Positions 33,136 through 42,192 of a stretch of DNA of 64,000 nucleotides are shown here, in pieces. How positions within the stretch are numbered: position 1 is the stretch's first letter; every line of letters starts with the position of its first letter. This DNA comes from Algoriphagus iocasae (GTDB lineage Bacteria; Bacteroidota; Bacteroidia; Cytophagales; Cyclobacteriaceae): NCBI RefSeq assembly GCF_014206875.1, contig NZ_JACIJO010000004.1:124001-188000 (forward strand), in the 5' to 3' direction. The notes beneath the pieces are model-generated. The model worked only from the letters and a program-made list of their open reading frames with translations, was not told the DNA's origin and did not search any database. Made by a program: the position numbers and the translations under genes.

Positions 33136-34268
33136 ATTACAAAAGTTTTTTAAAGCTCTTTTTAATCTTCTCCATTCTTTCCTGTTCTTCAAAAGAAAAA
33201 AAAGAAACCCAAGCAATCAATTCCAATGAATGGGAGCTGGAAATTCTGGATTCTATAAAGGTGGATTATTTGGGGACGGTAGATGGTGGGGATTTTAATA
33301 ATGGGACTGGCGTTATTTTTAATTTCAAAGAAAATAAACTTATCAAGTTTGATGAAAAGGGAAAAATACTTTCCGAACAATCCTATCCTTTTGAGGGTCC
33401 AGGTAAAATTTATTATCCGACCCAAATTAAAATTCTAGACAATGGGGAAGTCCTCGCATCGAGCTTTATTGGTTGGTTGTATAAAATGAATTCAGATCTT
33501 TCGTTTGAAAAAGAAATAAAATTGGAATTCCCTACCGAAGCAAAAGATGGAGGGGGACTATTGAAAAATCTGGACATTTGGAATGAAAAAATCATTACCT
33601 ACTACCCCGGCAGGGATGGGGCAAATCCATATGATCCACATTTTATAAGAGACCATTTTCTACTTGAAAAAATTGATCCTCTTACCGAAACATCTGAACC
33701 AATTATTCGAATTCCCAATACCTCAAGGTATTCGTCAGATAAATTTTATGAGCGCCCATTTATCCAGTTCGTTGTATTACAAAACAATCTCTACCTGACC
33801 CTTGAAAATGAACCATTGATACATGTCTATGACCTGTCCAAAAACAATGAGTATTTGCATACTTTTAATTTCGAACCAACAAAGTTTCTGGATAATGGGG
33901 AACATTCAAAAGCTTATGAATATATAAATTTCAGAAAAATGCGGGATGGAAATATCCAGCAATTCTTCCCTACAAAAGAGGGTATTGTAGTTTTTTATAC
34001 AGAAGGAATATCTGAAGATATTTATGCCCAATATGAATTAAAAAAACCAGAAAACTTCCCTCAACATAAAGACCATCAAAGGCAGATTATTAAAGTAATA
34101 AACCCTGACTCAACGCTTTCCAATGAAATTGATGTCCCTTATTCTATCGGGCGAATTCTAAACATTAAATCTTTATCTGAGCCATTCTACGCCCTCAGAA
34201 ACGATGAATACATCGGAGAAGAGCAGGATTATCTAACTTTTTATAAACTACAACTAGTTCAGAAATGA
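33132..34268 (+). CDS. Lipoprotein, beta-propeller-like (DUF4221/BF3164-like), paralogue 2
   Basis: Second paralogue, 378 aa, with lipobox ILSC (about residue 18) and a Lys-rich linker. It shares NEWELEILDSI, VDYLGTV and the closing YLTFYKLQLVQK with its neighbours, and the blade-like strands LIKFDEKGKIL, WLYKMNSDL, LIHVYDLSK. The segment IVVFYTEGISEDIYAQYE near residues 290-307 is characteristic of this family in Cyclobacteriaceae as I recall it. ATGA overlaps at both ends make the three genes one translationally coupled unit. Substrate or partner unknown. Confidence 0.75.
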   Translation: MNYKSFLKLFLIFSILSCSSKEKKETQAINSNEWELEILDSIKVDYLGTVDGGDFNNGTGVIFNFKENKLIKFDEKGKILSEQSYPFEGPGKIYYPTQIKILDNGEVLASSFIGWLYKMNSDLSFEKEIKLEFPTEAKDGGGLLKNLDIWNEKIITYYPGRDGANPYDPHFIRDHFLLEKIDPLTETSEPIIRIPNTSRYSSDKFYERPFIQFVVLQNNLYLTLENEPLIHVYDLSKNNEYLHTFNFEPTKFLDNGEHSKAYEYINFRKMRDGNIQQFFPTKEGIVVFYTEGISEDIYAQYELKKPENFPQHKDHQRQIIKVINPDSTLSNEIDVPYSIGRILNIKSLSEPFYALRNDEYIGEEQDYLTFYKLQLVQK

Positions 34269-35443
34269 AAATACACCAACTCCTATTTCTCCTAACAATC
34301 GCAATTTGTACGTTCTCCTGTTCGGGAGGAAATGAAGACGAAAAAAAAACCTCCACACCACTGTCAGAGCAACAGCTGGAATTTGAAATATATGATTCTT
34401 TGGTAGTGGATTACCTTGGCACCTTGGAGTTACAAGATGTAAGTCCTGATCAAAAAACCTTCTTATTAAGAGACCAAAATAGTGACAGCATTTTCGTGTC
34501 AAATAATAAAGGTGATATATTAGAAAGATTTAAACTAAGTGGTGAAGGGCCAAATCAATTTAAGGAAAGGCTATATGGATTATATCAATTTCTTACGAAT
34601 GAGGAGTTTTTAATTCCTACTACTGGTGGTGTTTATCGATATGACCTACAGGGAAAGCTCATCAAACATTACAAACCAGATTTTACCGGTATGGCCCAGA
34701 TAATTATCTCCGGGAGGGATAATTTATTCATCAAAGACGAAAAAGTCTATCTCAACCTTCCGGGAAGAGGCTCAGATGAATACGGACAGCAAGGGGTAGA
34801 TTACCAGACAAAATCAACTCATGTTGAGGTTTTAGATCTCCAAAAAGAAGAATACACTCCTGCCATCAAATTCCCAAACACATCCAAATTCAGCAGTAAT
34901 GAAAAAGCTTATAAATTCTATTCTTATTACCCAACACTGACCTTATCCGAAGACAGTCTATTTATTTCCTACCGACATGAACCAAAAATATTTGGCTATC
35001 CCTTATCCGATTTAAATCAATTAGGATCTACGAAAACATTGCCTTTTGAAACCTTTGTCCAAAATGAACCGAAAGATGACAAAGTCAATAATAACATAGA
35101 AATCAGTGAATTATATGCTGGAACAATTAACAGCATCCACTTTATAGATGACAACCATTTCTTGGTAGATTATTTAGGGGGAATCACCAAAGAAGAATAT
35201 ACCGAGGCGAATGCAGTTGCTGAAGAAAATGGCGAACAACCATGGGAAGAAATTGGAAAAATAAATAAAGGAGGACTCGTAATTTTTAATGGATCTGAAC
35301 TGAGCATGCGTATCCATAAGCCTTCATTCCTTGGAAACTTAAACAAATTTGTTTCAAAGGATGAGGTTTGGTTTTCCCTTAATTTTTCGGAAGCAGAAAA
35401 CGATTATTCAGTTATTTATAAAACCAGAATAGTCGAAAAATAG
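34265..35443 (+). CDS. Lipoprotein, beta-propeller-like (DUF4221/BF3164-like), paralogue 3
   Basis: Third paralogue, 392 aa; lipobox TFSC (about residue 19) followed by an acidic/lysine linker. Shared features: EFEIYDSLVVDYLGTL, blade strands SIFVSNNKGDIL and VYRYDLQGKLI, an LISGEGPNQF-like turn (LSGEGPNQF), and the end YSVIYKTRIVEK. Near residues 315-340 it has a Glu-rich stretch (EEYTEANAVAEENGEQPWEE). The perfect 15-bp terminator directly after it closes the operon. Sequence divergence from the other two is considerable, so the duplications are old or fast-evolving. Confidence 0.75.
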   Translation: MKIHQLLFLLTIAICTFSCSGGNEDEKKTSTPLSEQQLEFEIYDSLVVDYLGTLELQDVSPDQKTFLLRDQNSDSIFVSNNKGDILERFKLSGEGPNQFKERLYGLYQFLTNEEFLIPTTGGVYRYDLQGKLIKHYKPDFTGMAQIIISGRDNLFIKDEKVYLNLPGRGSDEYGQQGVDYQTKSTHVEVLDLQKEEYTPAIKFPNTSKFSSNEKAYKFYSYYPTLTLSEDSLFISYRHEPKIFGYPLSDLNQLGSTKTLPFETFVQNEPKDDKVNNNIEISELYAGTINSIHFIDDNHFLVDYLGGITKEEYTEANAVAEENGEQPWEEIGKINKGGLVIFNGSELSMRIHKPSFLGNLNKFVSKDEVWFSLNFSEAENDYSVIYKTRIVEK

Positions 35444-35451
35444 AGACATAA

Positions 35452-35485
35452 AAAATCCCGATTGAATCGTTTCAATCGGGATTTT
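35452..35485. terminator. Perfect bidirectional terminator after the lipoprotein triplet
   Basis: 15-bp perfect stem AAAATCCCGATTGAA/TTCAATCGGGATTTT (35452-35466 with 35471-35485), loop TCGT, A and T flanks on both sides. Serves the convergent barrel gene too. Confidence 0.93.
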
Positions 35486-35497
35486 AATTTTCCTCCT

Positions 35498-36091
35498 TTA
35501 AAATAGCCTGAAGCCAAGGGAAAGAATCCATTGGTTCAACCTGTGGTCTGTTTCAAAATTCCCCACATTATCTGAAATATTTCCTAATGAGCTTTCATAT
35601 TTCGCATCTATAATCAAGTTGCCAATATCCAATCCCAGTCCTGCTTGATATCCAATAGTCGACTTTTTAAAATCAGCATTACTCACATCATTTCCTGCAT
35701 CTTTTAATTCAGAATTGACATCAAAACTGGCAATCGGACCTGCTTGTAACCTTAATAGGTTAAACAATTTAAAGCCAACCATAATTGGCACATCCAAACG
35801 ATTGAAGCTTGATTCATATTCCGAAGAGGAAGAAGATCCCATTTCATCAAATGAAAACTGAGCTTTTGTTTGGGTATAAAGGATTTCCGGTTGAACGAAA
35901 AATCCACCAAACCCGACACGACCGAAAAGCCCGACATGATAGCCAAACCTGGCATCTCCCGATTCGAAATTTTCTTTAGATAGATCTAATTTGGATTGAC
36001 TGATCCCCACTTTGGGGCCAATTGAGAAATCCTGGGAGAATGCCGCTAGGGTCATACTCATCATTGCGATAGTAAAAAGAAGTTTTTTCAT
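35498..36091 (-). CDS. PorT-like outer-membrane beta-barrel protein
   Basis: Secreted 197-aa protein starting at MKKLLFTIAMM, with signal cleavage after AAFSQ. The mature part reads DFSIGPKVGISQSKLDLS and then GYHVGLFGRVGFGGFFVQPEILYTQ (in separate strands), a pattern of the PorT-family porin-like barrels of Bacteroidota, ending in LSLGFRLF. Eight amphipathic strands fit. Function is unknown beyond an outer-membrane location. An ATG four codons upstream (36103) is also possible, but the shorter start gives a normal signal peptide. Confidence 0.83.
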   Translation of the reverse strand: MKKLLFTIAMMSMTLAAFSQDFSIGPKVGISQSKLDLSKENFESGDARFGYHVGLFGRVGFGGFFVQPEILYTQTKAQFSFDEMGSSSSSEYESSFNRLDVPIMVGFKLFNLLRLQAGPIASFDVNSELKDAGNDVSNADFKKSTIGYQAGLGLDIGNLIIDAKYESSLGNISDNVGNFETDHRLNQWILSLGFRLF

Positions 36092-36169
36092 GGCTGTAAA
36101 CATTGGTTTAGGAGAATGATAACGACGATTCTCAAAAAAAATTTAGCAATGTTCTTGCCAAGTCATAAT

Positions 36170-36541
36170 TCAGTTCATCGGAGAACTGGCTTTTAGTTTC
36201 GCCAAATGATACAAATCCCAAAAATCCATGGGTTTGGAAACCAAGGAATCAAATTGGACAGGAGTGCTTTTTCTATAATACTCCACATCTCCTGAAGTAA
36301 ACCCAATCACTGGAATGGAATGAGAGGCTTCGCTATTTTTCAGATTAACCAGTAGCTCGATCCCATCCATTTCAGGCATCATGATATCTGTCAGAATAAC
36401 CTGAAAACTTGGATTTAACTCTAAAATTTTTAGCGCTTCAATCCCATTATGAGCCACTTCAACAAAATCCATTGATTTCTCAAATATTCTTCTGAGAATC
36501 AATAAGTGGATTTCATCATCATCAACAAGTAAAACGCGCAT
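36170..36541 (-). CDS. Orphan single-domain response regulator (CheY-like receiver)
   Basis: Receiver domain alone, 123 aa from the ATG (MRVLLVDDDEI); an in-frame TTG 7 codons further up is less likely. The acidic pocket is in LLVDDDE, the phospho-acceptor Asp in VILTDIMMPEMDG (about residue 54), Thr/Ser in GFTSG and the conserved Lys in VSKPMDF. No output domain and no histidine kinase is adjacent, so it must receive phosphate from a kinase encoded elsewhere and act by protein interaction. Confidence 0.92.
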   Translation of the reverse strand: MRVLLVDDDEIHLLILRRIFEKSMDFVEVAHNGIEALKILELNPSFQVILTDIMMPEMDGIELLVNLKNSEASHSIPVIGFTSGDVEYYRKSTPVQFDSLVSKPMDFWDLYHLAKLKASSPMN

Positions 36542-36621
36542 GGCGGGCGATTTAGTAATCAAATACTTTTATAAGTATATGAAATTCATTTTGATCCATC
36601 AGCTTTTTTCCTTTATAAAAT

Positions 36622-36648
36622 AAAAAAAGGGAGCTTAAAGCTCCCTTT
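36622..36648 (-). terminator. Terminator after the NSS transporter gene
   Basis: Stem AAAGGGAGCT/AGCTCCCTTT (36626-36635 with 36639-36648), short loop, seven plus-strand A giving the U-tract on the minus strand. Confidence 0.88.
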
Positions 36649-36668
36649 CCAATGTTATCAAATTTCAA

Positions 36669-38054
36669 TTAGGCTGCTTGAGGATCTCCAAACACACCTA
36701 CCATATTCAAAATCAAAAGGATAATTACCAAAGGACAAACCCACTTGATAAAGAACATCCATCCTGTTCTGAAAACGCCTTTAAAGCCTGGAGCACCAGA
36801 AGCTAATTCGTCTGCATATTCAGAAAGTTTAGACGCCCAACCTGTATACAAGGCAAGCATCAAACAGATCACGATTACCGCAAAAGTTCCGAATACAAAG
36901 TCCATGATACCAAAGAATCCTTCAAGCTTATTTCCGAAGAAATTCAAGTGGAAAGAATGGAAGAAGTTACCTGGAATCTGAGACAAAGCAGAAGGTACAG
37001 ACAATGCCATGGCTGCAATACCAACCGTCCAAGTTGATCTTTTTCTACCCCATTTTCTATCATCAATCAGGTAAGCAACCGGAACTTCCAACATGGAAAT
37101 AGTCGACGTCAAGGCGGCTACCATCAATAGGATAAAGAACAATCCTCCGATAATATTCCCTCCTGGCATCGCATCGAATACTCTTGGCAACACGTCAAAA
37201 ACCAAAGCTGGACCTGCAGCTGGATCTTTCCCCGGAAGTAAAGCAAAAAGCGCTGGAAACACCATCAAACCACCCAATAGAGCAACCGATGTGTCCATCC
37301 CAGCAATCCAGCCAGATGACTGGATAATGTTTGATTTTTTAGGCAAATAAGATCCGAAAGTGATCATCAATCCCCATCCTACAGACATGGAGAAAAATGC
37401 TTGTCCCAGTGCCTGAAGCACTACCGCTGCATTGATTTTAGAGAAGTCAGGCTTCAGATAATATTCAATCCCTGCCTCTGCACCTTCAAGCGTTACAGAT
37501 CGGCCAGCAATGAAGATAATGATGATGAACAATACAGGCATCAAGAACTTGGATGCTTTCTCAATTCCGCCAGAAACCCCACCTAGTACAATCAAGATGG
37601 TCATCATGATAAACAAAAAGGTCAATGGGATGACATACAAAGGAGTCTCTACAAAGACTTCAAAATCAACCGGAATATTGATGATTTCAGTAAATATGTA
37701 ACCTACTGTCCATCCAGCAATTACTGAATAGTAGCTAAAAACAAAAAAGCAGACTAATACACAAAGTACGCCTGCTAATTGCCAAAATTTATTTCCTCCC
37801 GTTTCACGAATCGCTCCAATCGGGTTTTTACCAGATTTTCTACCCAATGCAATTTCATTGAAAAGTAGTGGTAAAGCGATAAGAAGTACACAAAGGATGT
37901 ATACAAAAACAAAGGCTCCTCCTCCGTTTTCACCTACTAGATAAGGGAATCTCCAAATATTTCCCAAGCCTACTGCAGAACCTGCGGCGGCCATAATAAA
38001 CCCGAGGCTTGACCCCCATTGCCCTCTTTCTTCGGTGTTTGGACTTGCTGCCAT
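36669..38054 (-). CDS. Sodium:neurotransmitter symporter (NSS/SNF) family transporter
   Basis: Inner-membrane Na+-coupled transporter of 461 aa with about 11-12 helices. It begins with WGSSLGFIMAAAGSAVGLGN and IWRFPYLVGENGGGAFV, the unwound helix 1 and sodium-site region diagnostic of LeuT-fold NSS proteins. QALGQAFFSMSVGWG matches the helix 6 binding region. Bacterial members usually carry amino acids such as Trp, Tyr, Met or Leu; the substrate here is not deducible. Monocistronic with its own terminator. Confidence 0.94.
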   Translation of the reverse strand: MAASPNTEERGQWGSSLGFIMAAAGSAVGLGNIWRFPYLVGENGGGAFVFVYILCVLLIALPLLFNEIALGRKSGKNPIGAIRETGGNKFWQLAGVLCVLVCFFVFSYYSVIAGWTVGYIFTEIINIPVDFEVFVETPLYVIPLTFLFIMMTILIVLGGVSGGIEKASKFLMPVLFIIIIFIAGRSVTLEGAEAGIEYYLKPDFSKINAAVVLQALGQAFFSMSVGWGLMITFGSYLPKKSNIIQSSGWIAGMDTSVALLGGLMVFPALFALLPGKDPAAGPALVFDVLPRVFDAMPGGNIIGGLFFILLMVAALTSTISMLEVPVAYLIDDRKWGRKRSTWTVGIAAMALSVPSALSQIPGNFFHSFHLNFFGNKLEGFFGIMDFVFGTFAVIVICLMLALYTGWASKLSEYADELASGAPGFKGVFRTGWMFFIKWVCPLVIILLILNMVGVFGDPQAA

Positions 38055-38120
38055 AAGATAATTTCTAAATTAAATTTGAGTGATACTAAAGTTAAATATT
38101 GGGTAAGACATGCTGTTTTA

Positions 38121-39065
38121 CTAGCTGGCTAAGATAATTTGTTTTGATAAAATAGCAATTGCCGTTCGGAAAGTTTTAGGCTCATAACCAAGCTCTTTTT
38201 GCGCTTTATCAATGATAAACCCGGTAATTAAGGGCCTTTTTGCAGGCTGAGTGAAAATTTTCGAATCCACACGAGCGATCAGGGACTGATCCAAATTGAA
38301 ATACTCAGCGGTCATAATGGCCATTTCGTAAGGAGACATAAAATCCTTCCCCGAAATGTTAAAAATCCCCTCCGCCTCTTTTTCTGCAATCAAAATACAT
38401 CCTTCTGCCAAGTCTTCTGCCAAAGTAGGAGTTCTAAATTGATCATCGACTACCTGAATATTCTTCCCTGCTTCTAAAGAGGATTTTACCCACAGGATAA
38501 TATTGCTTCTACTCATGTCATGAGCAATCCCAAAAACCAAAACTGTTCTGGCAATGGCCCATTTCGTAGAGGAAGCCTGCACGATTCGCTCGGCTTCCAG
38601 CTTTGTCTCACCATAATAATTAACTGGTGCTGGAATGGCATTTTCGTCCAACGGTCCTTTTTCACCTGAAAAGATGAAATCTGTAGAAACAAAAATGAAA
38701 TGGGAGGAAATTTGCTCAGCAGCTTTCAGCAAATATTCTGTTGCTTTTACATTGACAATGTAGGCTGCTTCTTGATTGAGTTCACATTCATCCACATTGG
38801 TCATCGCTGCACCATGAAGAATAATATCTGGTTTAATCGATGAGATCACCCGATCAACCTCTTCTTTTTCAGTAATATCTAAAGTGACATAGTCAAATTT
38901 TTGATCTGGAATCCGACAAGGACCTTTTCCACAACCATAAATTTCAAAAGTACCTCTTTCAGCTAATTGGGCGACCAATTTTTGACCAAGAAGACCATTA
39001 ACTCCTGTGATGAAAATTTTCCTCTTACTTGATTTCGGGGTATTGGTACCCATATTCTTTTTCAA
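38121..39065 (-). CDS. RmlD-like NAD(P)-dependent sugar-nucleotide reductase (SDR extended)
   Basis: Extended short-chain dehydrogenase of 314 aa. The NAD(P) loop GVNGLLGQKLV lies at about residues 21-31, DITEKEEV and HGAAMTNVDECE follow, and the catalytic Y..K pair is in YYGETKLEAE with Thr/Ser in FVSTDFIFSG. This is the pattern of dTDP-4-dehydrorhamnose reductase (RmlD), but no other rhamnose genes are near, so the true substrate is uncertain. The start at 39065 overlaps the cyclophilin gene by 41 bases; an ATG at 39053 would shorten the overlap to 29. Last gene of the rpmE2-to-rmlD-like minus-strand run. Confidence 0.88.
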   Translation of the reverse strand: MKKNMGTNTPKSSKRKIFITGVNGLLGQKLVAQLAERGTFEIYGCGKGPCRIPDQKFDYVTLDITEKEEVDRVISSIKPDIILHGAAMTNVDECELNQEAAYIVNVKATEYLLKAAEQISSHFIFVSTDFIFSGEKGPLDENAIPAPVNYYGETKLEAERIVQASSTKWAIARTVLVFGIAHDMSRSNIILWVKSSLEAGKNIQVVDDQFRTPTLAEDLAEGCILIAEKEAEGIFNISGKDFMSPYEMAIMTAEYFNLDQSLIARVDSKIFTQPAKRPLITGFIIDKAQKELGYEPKTFRTAIAILSKQIILAS

Positions 39066-39870
39066 TTTTCTTTTTAGACATCTTTTCTACAGTCACCTTC
39101 ATGAACACAGGATCTATTGGTCTGTCTCTGAAATCCGTTGTTTCTTCTCCGATTTTCTCCACTACATCCATCCCTTGGATTACCTGTCCAAACACCGTGT
39201 ATTCTCCATCCAAATGGGGAGTTCCGCCCACAGTGGTATATGTTTCAATCTGCTCAGGTGAAAAGTCTTTGGTAGCGTTAATATTCAAGGATTTCTCGAT
39301 CTCCTCTCTTTTTGAAACCAAAAGAGCAGTCAAGCTGTCAAATTCCTGAGCTTCATAAAGTCTGATATATTCTTTCTTGAGATCTTCCTGGCTACCCAAT
39401 TGGATGTATTTCATAAAAGCCGGTTGCAGCTTTGTAAAATCCACCAAAAGTTCTGGTTCAGTATAAACTTTACCTAAAACAATGTAAAACTGCGAGCCGT
39501 TGGACCTTTTTTCAGGATTTACGCCATCTGGCTGTCTGGCTGCAGCGATCATTCCTTTCTTATGAAAATGATTCCTTTTGATTTCTGCAGGTAAGGTAGG
39601 CCAATCGGCCGGAGGTAAATCTTCTTTGGTAAAAACATCTCCTCCTTGTGCCATAAAGCCTTTCATCACTCGCTGAAACTCCGTGGAGTCAAAACGTCCC
39701 GCTTCTGCTAATTCTATAAAATTTGATTTATGAACAGGCGTGTCGTCAAAAAATACAGCGACAATCTTTCCATGTCTGGTTTCAATAGTTGCCACATAAT
39801 CCTTGTCTCCTGCGCATGCCCAGGAGCTTACCAATAACAAAGCAAAAAGGAAACTTTTCAAATACCTCAT
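39025..39870 (-). CDS. Cyclophilin-type peptidyl-prolyl isomerase lipoprotein
   Basis: Envelope prolyl isomerase, 281 aa. The signal ends in lipobox SSWAC (Cys about 19). The cyclophilin fold begins ATIETRHGKIVAVFFDD, has FQRVMKGFMAQGGDV and NGSQFYIVLGKVY, then an insertion of roughly 70-75 residues, rich in Glu/Leu and probably helical, before the fold resumes at GEYTVFGQVIQGMDVVEKI. The Arg and Gln of the active site (FQRV, MAQGGD) are kept. Such inserted cyclophilins are known in Bacteroidota. Its start shares one base with the hemC stop, so translation is coupled. Confidence 0.92.
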   Translation of the reverse strand: MRYLKSFLFALLLVSSWACAGDKDYVATIETRHGKIVAVFFDDTPVHKSNFIELAEAGRFDSTEFQRVMKGFMAQGGDVFTKEDLPPADWPTLPAEIKRNHFHKKGMIAAARQPDGVNPEKRSNGSQFYIVLGKVYTEPELLVDFTKLQPAFMKYIQLGSQEDLKKEYIRLYEAQEFDSLTALLVSKREEIEKSLNINATKDFSPEQIETYTTVGGTPHLDGEYTVFGQVIQGMDVVEKIGEETTDFRDRPIDPVFMKVTVEKMSKKKIEKEYGYQYPEIK

Positions 39871-40808
39871 TATTTATTCAAAGTTGATTTAATCTGATCT
39901 AATATTTCCTTACCTCCAAGCGCAAAAACTTCCTCAGCCAATTTTTCACCTATTGCTTCTGGTTCTTCTGAGGAACCCTTCACTTCAATACTGATTCTTT
40001 TTTGACCATCTAAGCTGACAATTCCTCCTTTCAAAGAGATTTCTTCATTATCCATCTTTGCCAAAGCAAAAACAGGAATACTACAACCTCCTTCTAAGAC
40101 ACGCAAATAGGCTCTTTCCGCTCGTAATTTCTTTTCAGTTTCGGGATGATTACAAGCAGCAATAATCTGGTTTCTTGTCTCTGGGTTGAGGTTTTTTGAC
40201 ACTTCTATGGCAACAGACCCCTGACCAACTGCTGGAGTAAATTCCTCTAATTTCAACTTCTCTACAATCATATCATCGTAGCCCATTCTGTGCACTCCTG
40301 CATAAGCCAATAACAAAGCATCGCAAAGCCCCTCCTCCATTTTCCGGATACGGGTTTGCAGATTACCTCTTACCTCCACAGTCTTCACATGAGGATAAAA
40401 ATGTTTCAGAGTCGCTACTCTTCTAGTTGAAGAAGTTCCTAAAACTAGAGGTTTGGAAGGGTCCGAAATTGAAATATCTTTTTTGGAAGAGGCTATCACA
40501 TCATTTTCGGTTTCGCGTTCTGTGAAAGCAATGATTTCAAACCCCTCCGGTAGATTCGACTGCATGTCTTTGGCACTGTGAACAGCAATATCTATTCGAC
40601 CATCGGACAGCTGATCTTCCAGTTCTTGGGTAAAAACTCCTTTGCTACCGATTTTGGAAATAGAAACATCTAAAACTTGGTCCCCTTTGGTATCAATGAT
40701 GACAATCTCTGTTTCTAACCCATTTTTCTGTAGAAGCTCCTCTACATAATATGCCTGCCAAAGCGCCAATTTGCTTCCCCTTGTCCCTATTTTGATCAAT
40801 TTACTCAT
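39870..40808 (-). CDS. hemC: Hydroxymethylbilane synthase (porphobilinogen deaminase)
   Basis: Polymerises four porphobilinogens into hydroxymethylbilane in haem synthesis. Its 312 aa cover the full enzyme: [53 protein letters not shown] and the dipyrromethane-attaching cysteine in [11 protein letters not shown] (about residue 240). It is embedded between rimK (4-base ATGA overlap) and a cyclophilin (1-base overlap), and no other hem gene is adjacent, so its expression is tied to the operon. Confidence 0.97.
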   Translation of the reverse strand: MSKLIKIGTRGSKLALWQAYYVEELLQKNGLETEIVIIDTKGDQVLDVSISKIGSKGVFTQELEDQLSDGRIDIAVHSAKDMQSNLPEGFEIIAFTERETENDVIASSKKDISISDPSKPLVLGTSSTRRVATLKHFYPHVKTVEVRGNLQTRIRKMEEGLCDALLLAYAGVHRMGYDDMIVEKLKLEEFTPAVGQGSVAIEVSKNLNPETRNQIIAACNHPETEKKLRAERAYLRVLEGGCSIPVFALAKMDNEEISLKGGIVSLDGQKRISIEVKGSSEEPEAIGEKLAEEVFALGGKEILDQIKSTLNK

Positions 40809-41713
40809 TGATTATTTACTCTACTGGTAGTTTTTTTCTTTACTCCTAACTCAATAAACTTCACGATTTCTCCCGCAATATCGATCCCAGTTGCCTTTTC
40901 GATTCCTTCTAATCCCGGCGAGCTGTTCACTTCTAAAATCAATGGTCCTCTTGCCGACTGCAACATATCCACCCCAGCCACATCCAATCCTAAAGCTTTT
41001 GCCGCACCTAAAGCAGCTGCTTTTTCTGCTCTGGATAATTTGATGACGGTTGCCATGCCACCGCGGTGAAGATTTGAGCGGAATTCTCCTTCTGCACCCT
41101 GACGTTTCATCGCTCCTACCACTTTTCCATTTACTACAAAGGCTCTAATGTCAGCTCCTTTAGCTTCTTTGATAAATTCCTGAACAATTATCCTTGCCTT
41201 CAGTCCATGAAATGCTTCGATTACCGATTGTCCTGCTTTTTTGGTTTCAGCCAAAACCACTCCGAGACCTTGAGTTCCTTCGAGCAATTTAATGATCAAA
41301 GGCGCACCACCCACATGCTCTACGATTTGCTTTTCTCCACCTTTTGAGAAGTTGGTGAAAGCAGTTTTTGGCATCCCTAAACCAGCTTTTGACAAAATCT
41401 GCAAGCTTCTCAATTTATCTCTGCTTCGCACAATTGCCTGTGAATTGACAACAGAAAAAGATCCCATCAACTCAAATTGTCTGACTACAGCGGTTCCATA
41501 AAATGTCACAGAAGCGCCGATTCTTGGGATGATGGCATCTACTCCGGTGATCATTTCTCCTTTGTAAATTATCGAGGGTCCATCTTGCTCAATTATCAGA
41601 TCGCAAATGCTGTGATTGATAATGAGAGCCTCATGACCTGCCTCAACAATTGCTTGGTGTAGTCTTTTAGTTGAGTATAAATTTGGGTTCCTAGATAGGA
41701 TGGCAATTTTCAT
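40805..41713 (-). CDS. rimK: ATP-grasp ligase RimK (ribosomal S6 glutamate ligase-like)
   Basis: ATP-grasp ligase, 302 aa, that in gamma-proteobacteria adds glutamates to the C-terminus of ribosomal protein S6. The ATG at 41713 ([15 protein letters not shown]) is the right start; the frame stays open further up through the neighbouring gene, but that part is not RimK-like. Visible: [18 protein letters not shown] (ATP-grasp lysine and glycine loop), [28 protein letters not shown] and the metal site [16 protein letters not shown] RimB-like protease is encoded 28 bases upstream. Whether S6 of this organism has a target tail is not visible here. Confidence 0.93.
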   Translation of the reverse strand: MKIAILSRNPNLYSTKRLHQAIVEAGHEALIINHSICDLIIEQDGPSIIYKGEMITGVDAIIPRIGASVTFYGTAVVRQFELMGSFSVVNSQAIVRSRDKLRSLQILSKAGLGMPKTAFTNFSKGGEKQIVEHVGGAPLIIKLLEGTQGLGVVLAETKKAGQSVIEAFHGLKARIIVQEFIKEAKGADIRAFVVNGKVVGAMKRQGAEGEFRSNLHRGGMATVIKLSRAEKAAALGAAKALGLDVAGVDMLQSARGPLILEVNSSPGLEGIEKATGIDIAGEIVKFIELGVKKKTTSRVNNQ

Positions 41714-41741
41714 GGGATTGATTTTTGCGAAAGAAAACGGA

Positions 41742-42191
41742 CTATACTTTTGTTTCCTTTTTGCGGTAAATTTTAGCAAGATTAAATCCTGATACATCCA
41801 CGAGAAATCTATTTCTGAGGATTTTTCTTCCCAGCAATATGGCATTGCGCATGCTGGACCTGTCGGAAAGCGTGAACTCCGCGGGATATTCTTCTCCCGC
41901 AAATTTGAAAGTTATTTCTATCAAATACCTACTTTCTGCCTGGCCAAATGAGTTTTTGACCCGCTTTTCCCTAAATTTTTCAAACTCAAGAGTCTTCCCA
42001 GTGTAGGATTTGTGATCGGGCATCAACACCTGAAAACAAAGTACTTTTTTTCCTTCCTTTTCGACAACTTGGATGTTTTCTGCGTGAATGCTGCTGGTAT
42101 ATGCACCTGTATCTACTTTGGCCCAAGCCAATTTTAGATCAAATTCAGGAATGGAAATTTTCTCTTTTCTACCGATGATTTTCTTTTCCAT
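41742..42191 (-). CDS. RimB-like retropepsin-type protease (ATP-dependent zinc protease family)
   Basis: Protein of 149 aa in the DUF785/RimB family, predicted aspartic (retropepsin-like) proteases despite the zinc-protease label. The catalytic-type motif [13 protein letters not shown] (about residues 26-38) is the DTG-A/S of retropepsins, and [18 protein letters not shown] near residues 108-125 is the second family block. In Pseudomonas, RimB acts together with RimK on ribosomal protein S6. Adjacency to rimK here supports the same pairing. It follows holB by a single base. Confidence 0.87.
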   Translation of the reverse strand: MEKKIIGRKEKISIPEFDLKLAWAKVDTGAYTSSIHAENIQVVEKEGKKVLCFQVLMPDHKSYTGKTLEFEKFREKRVKNSFGQAESRYLIEITFKFAGEEYPAEFTLSDRSSMRNAILLGRKILRNRFLVDVSGFNLAKIYRKKETKV

Positions 42192-42192
42192 C

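Noticed and set aside
35452-35485. Inverted repeat considered as an IS end or attachment site
   Set aside because: It has the stem, tetraloop and A/T flanks of a bidirectional terminator between convergent genes, and no transposase is near.
41714-41902. N-terminal extension of the rimK reading frame to 365 aa
   Set aside because: The extra 63 codons overlap the RimB-like gene in another frame, and the sequence is not RimK-like; [15 protein letters not shown] at 41713 is the normal RimK start.
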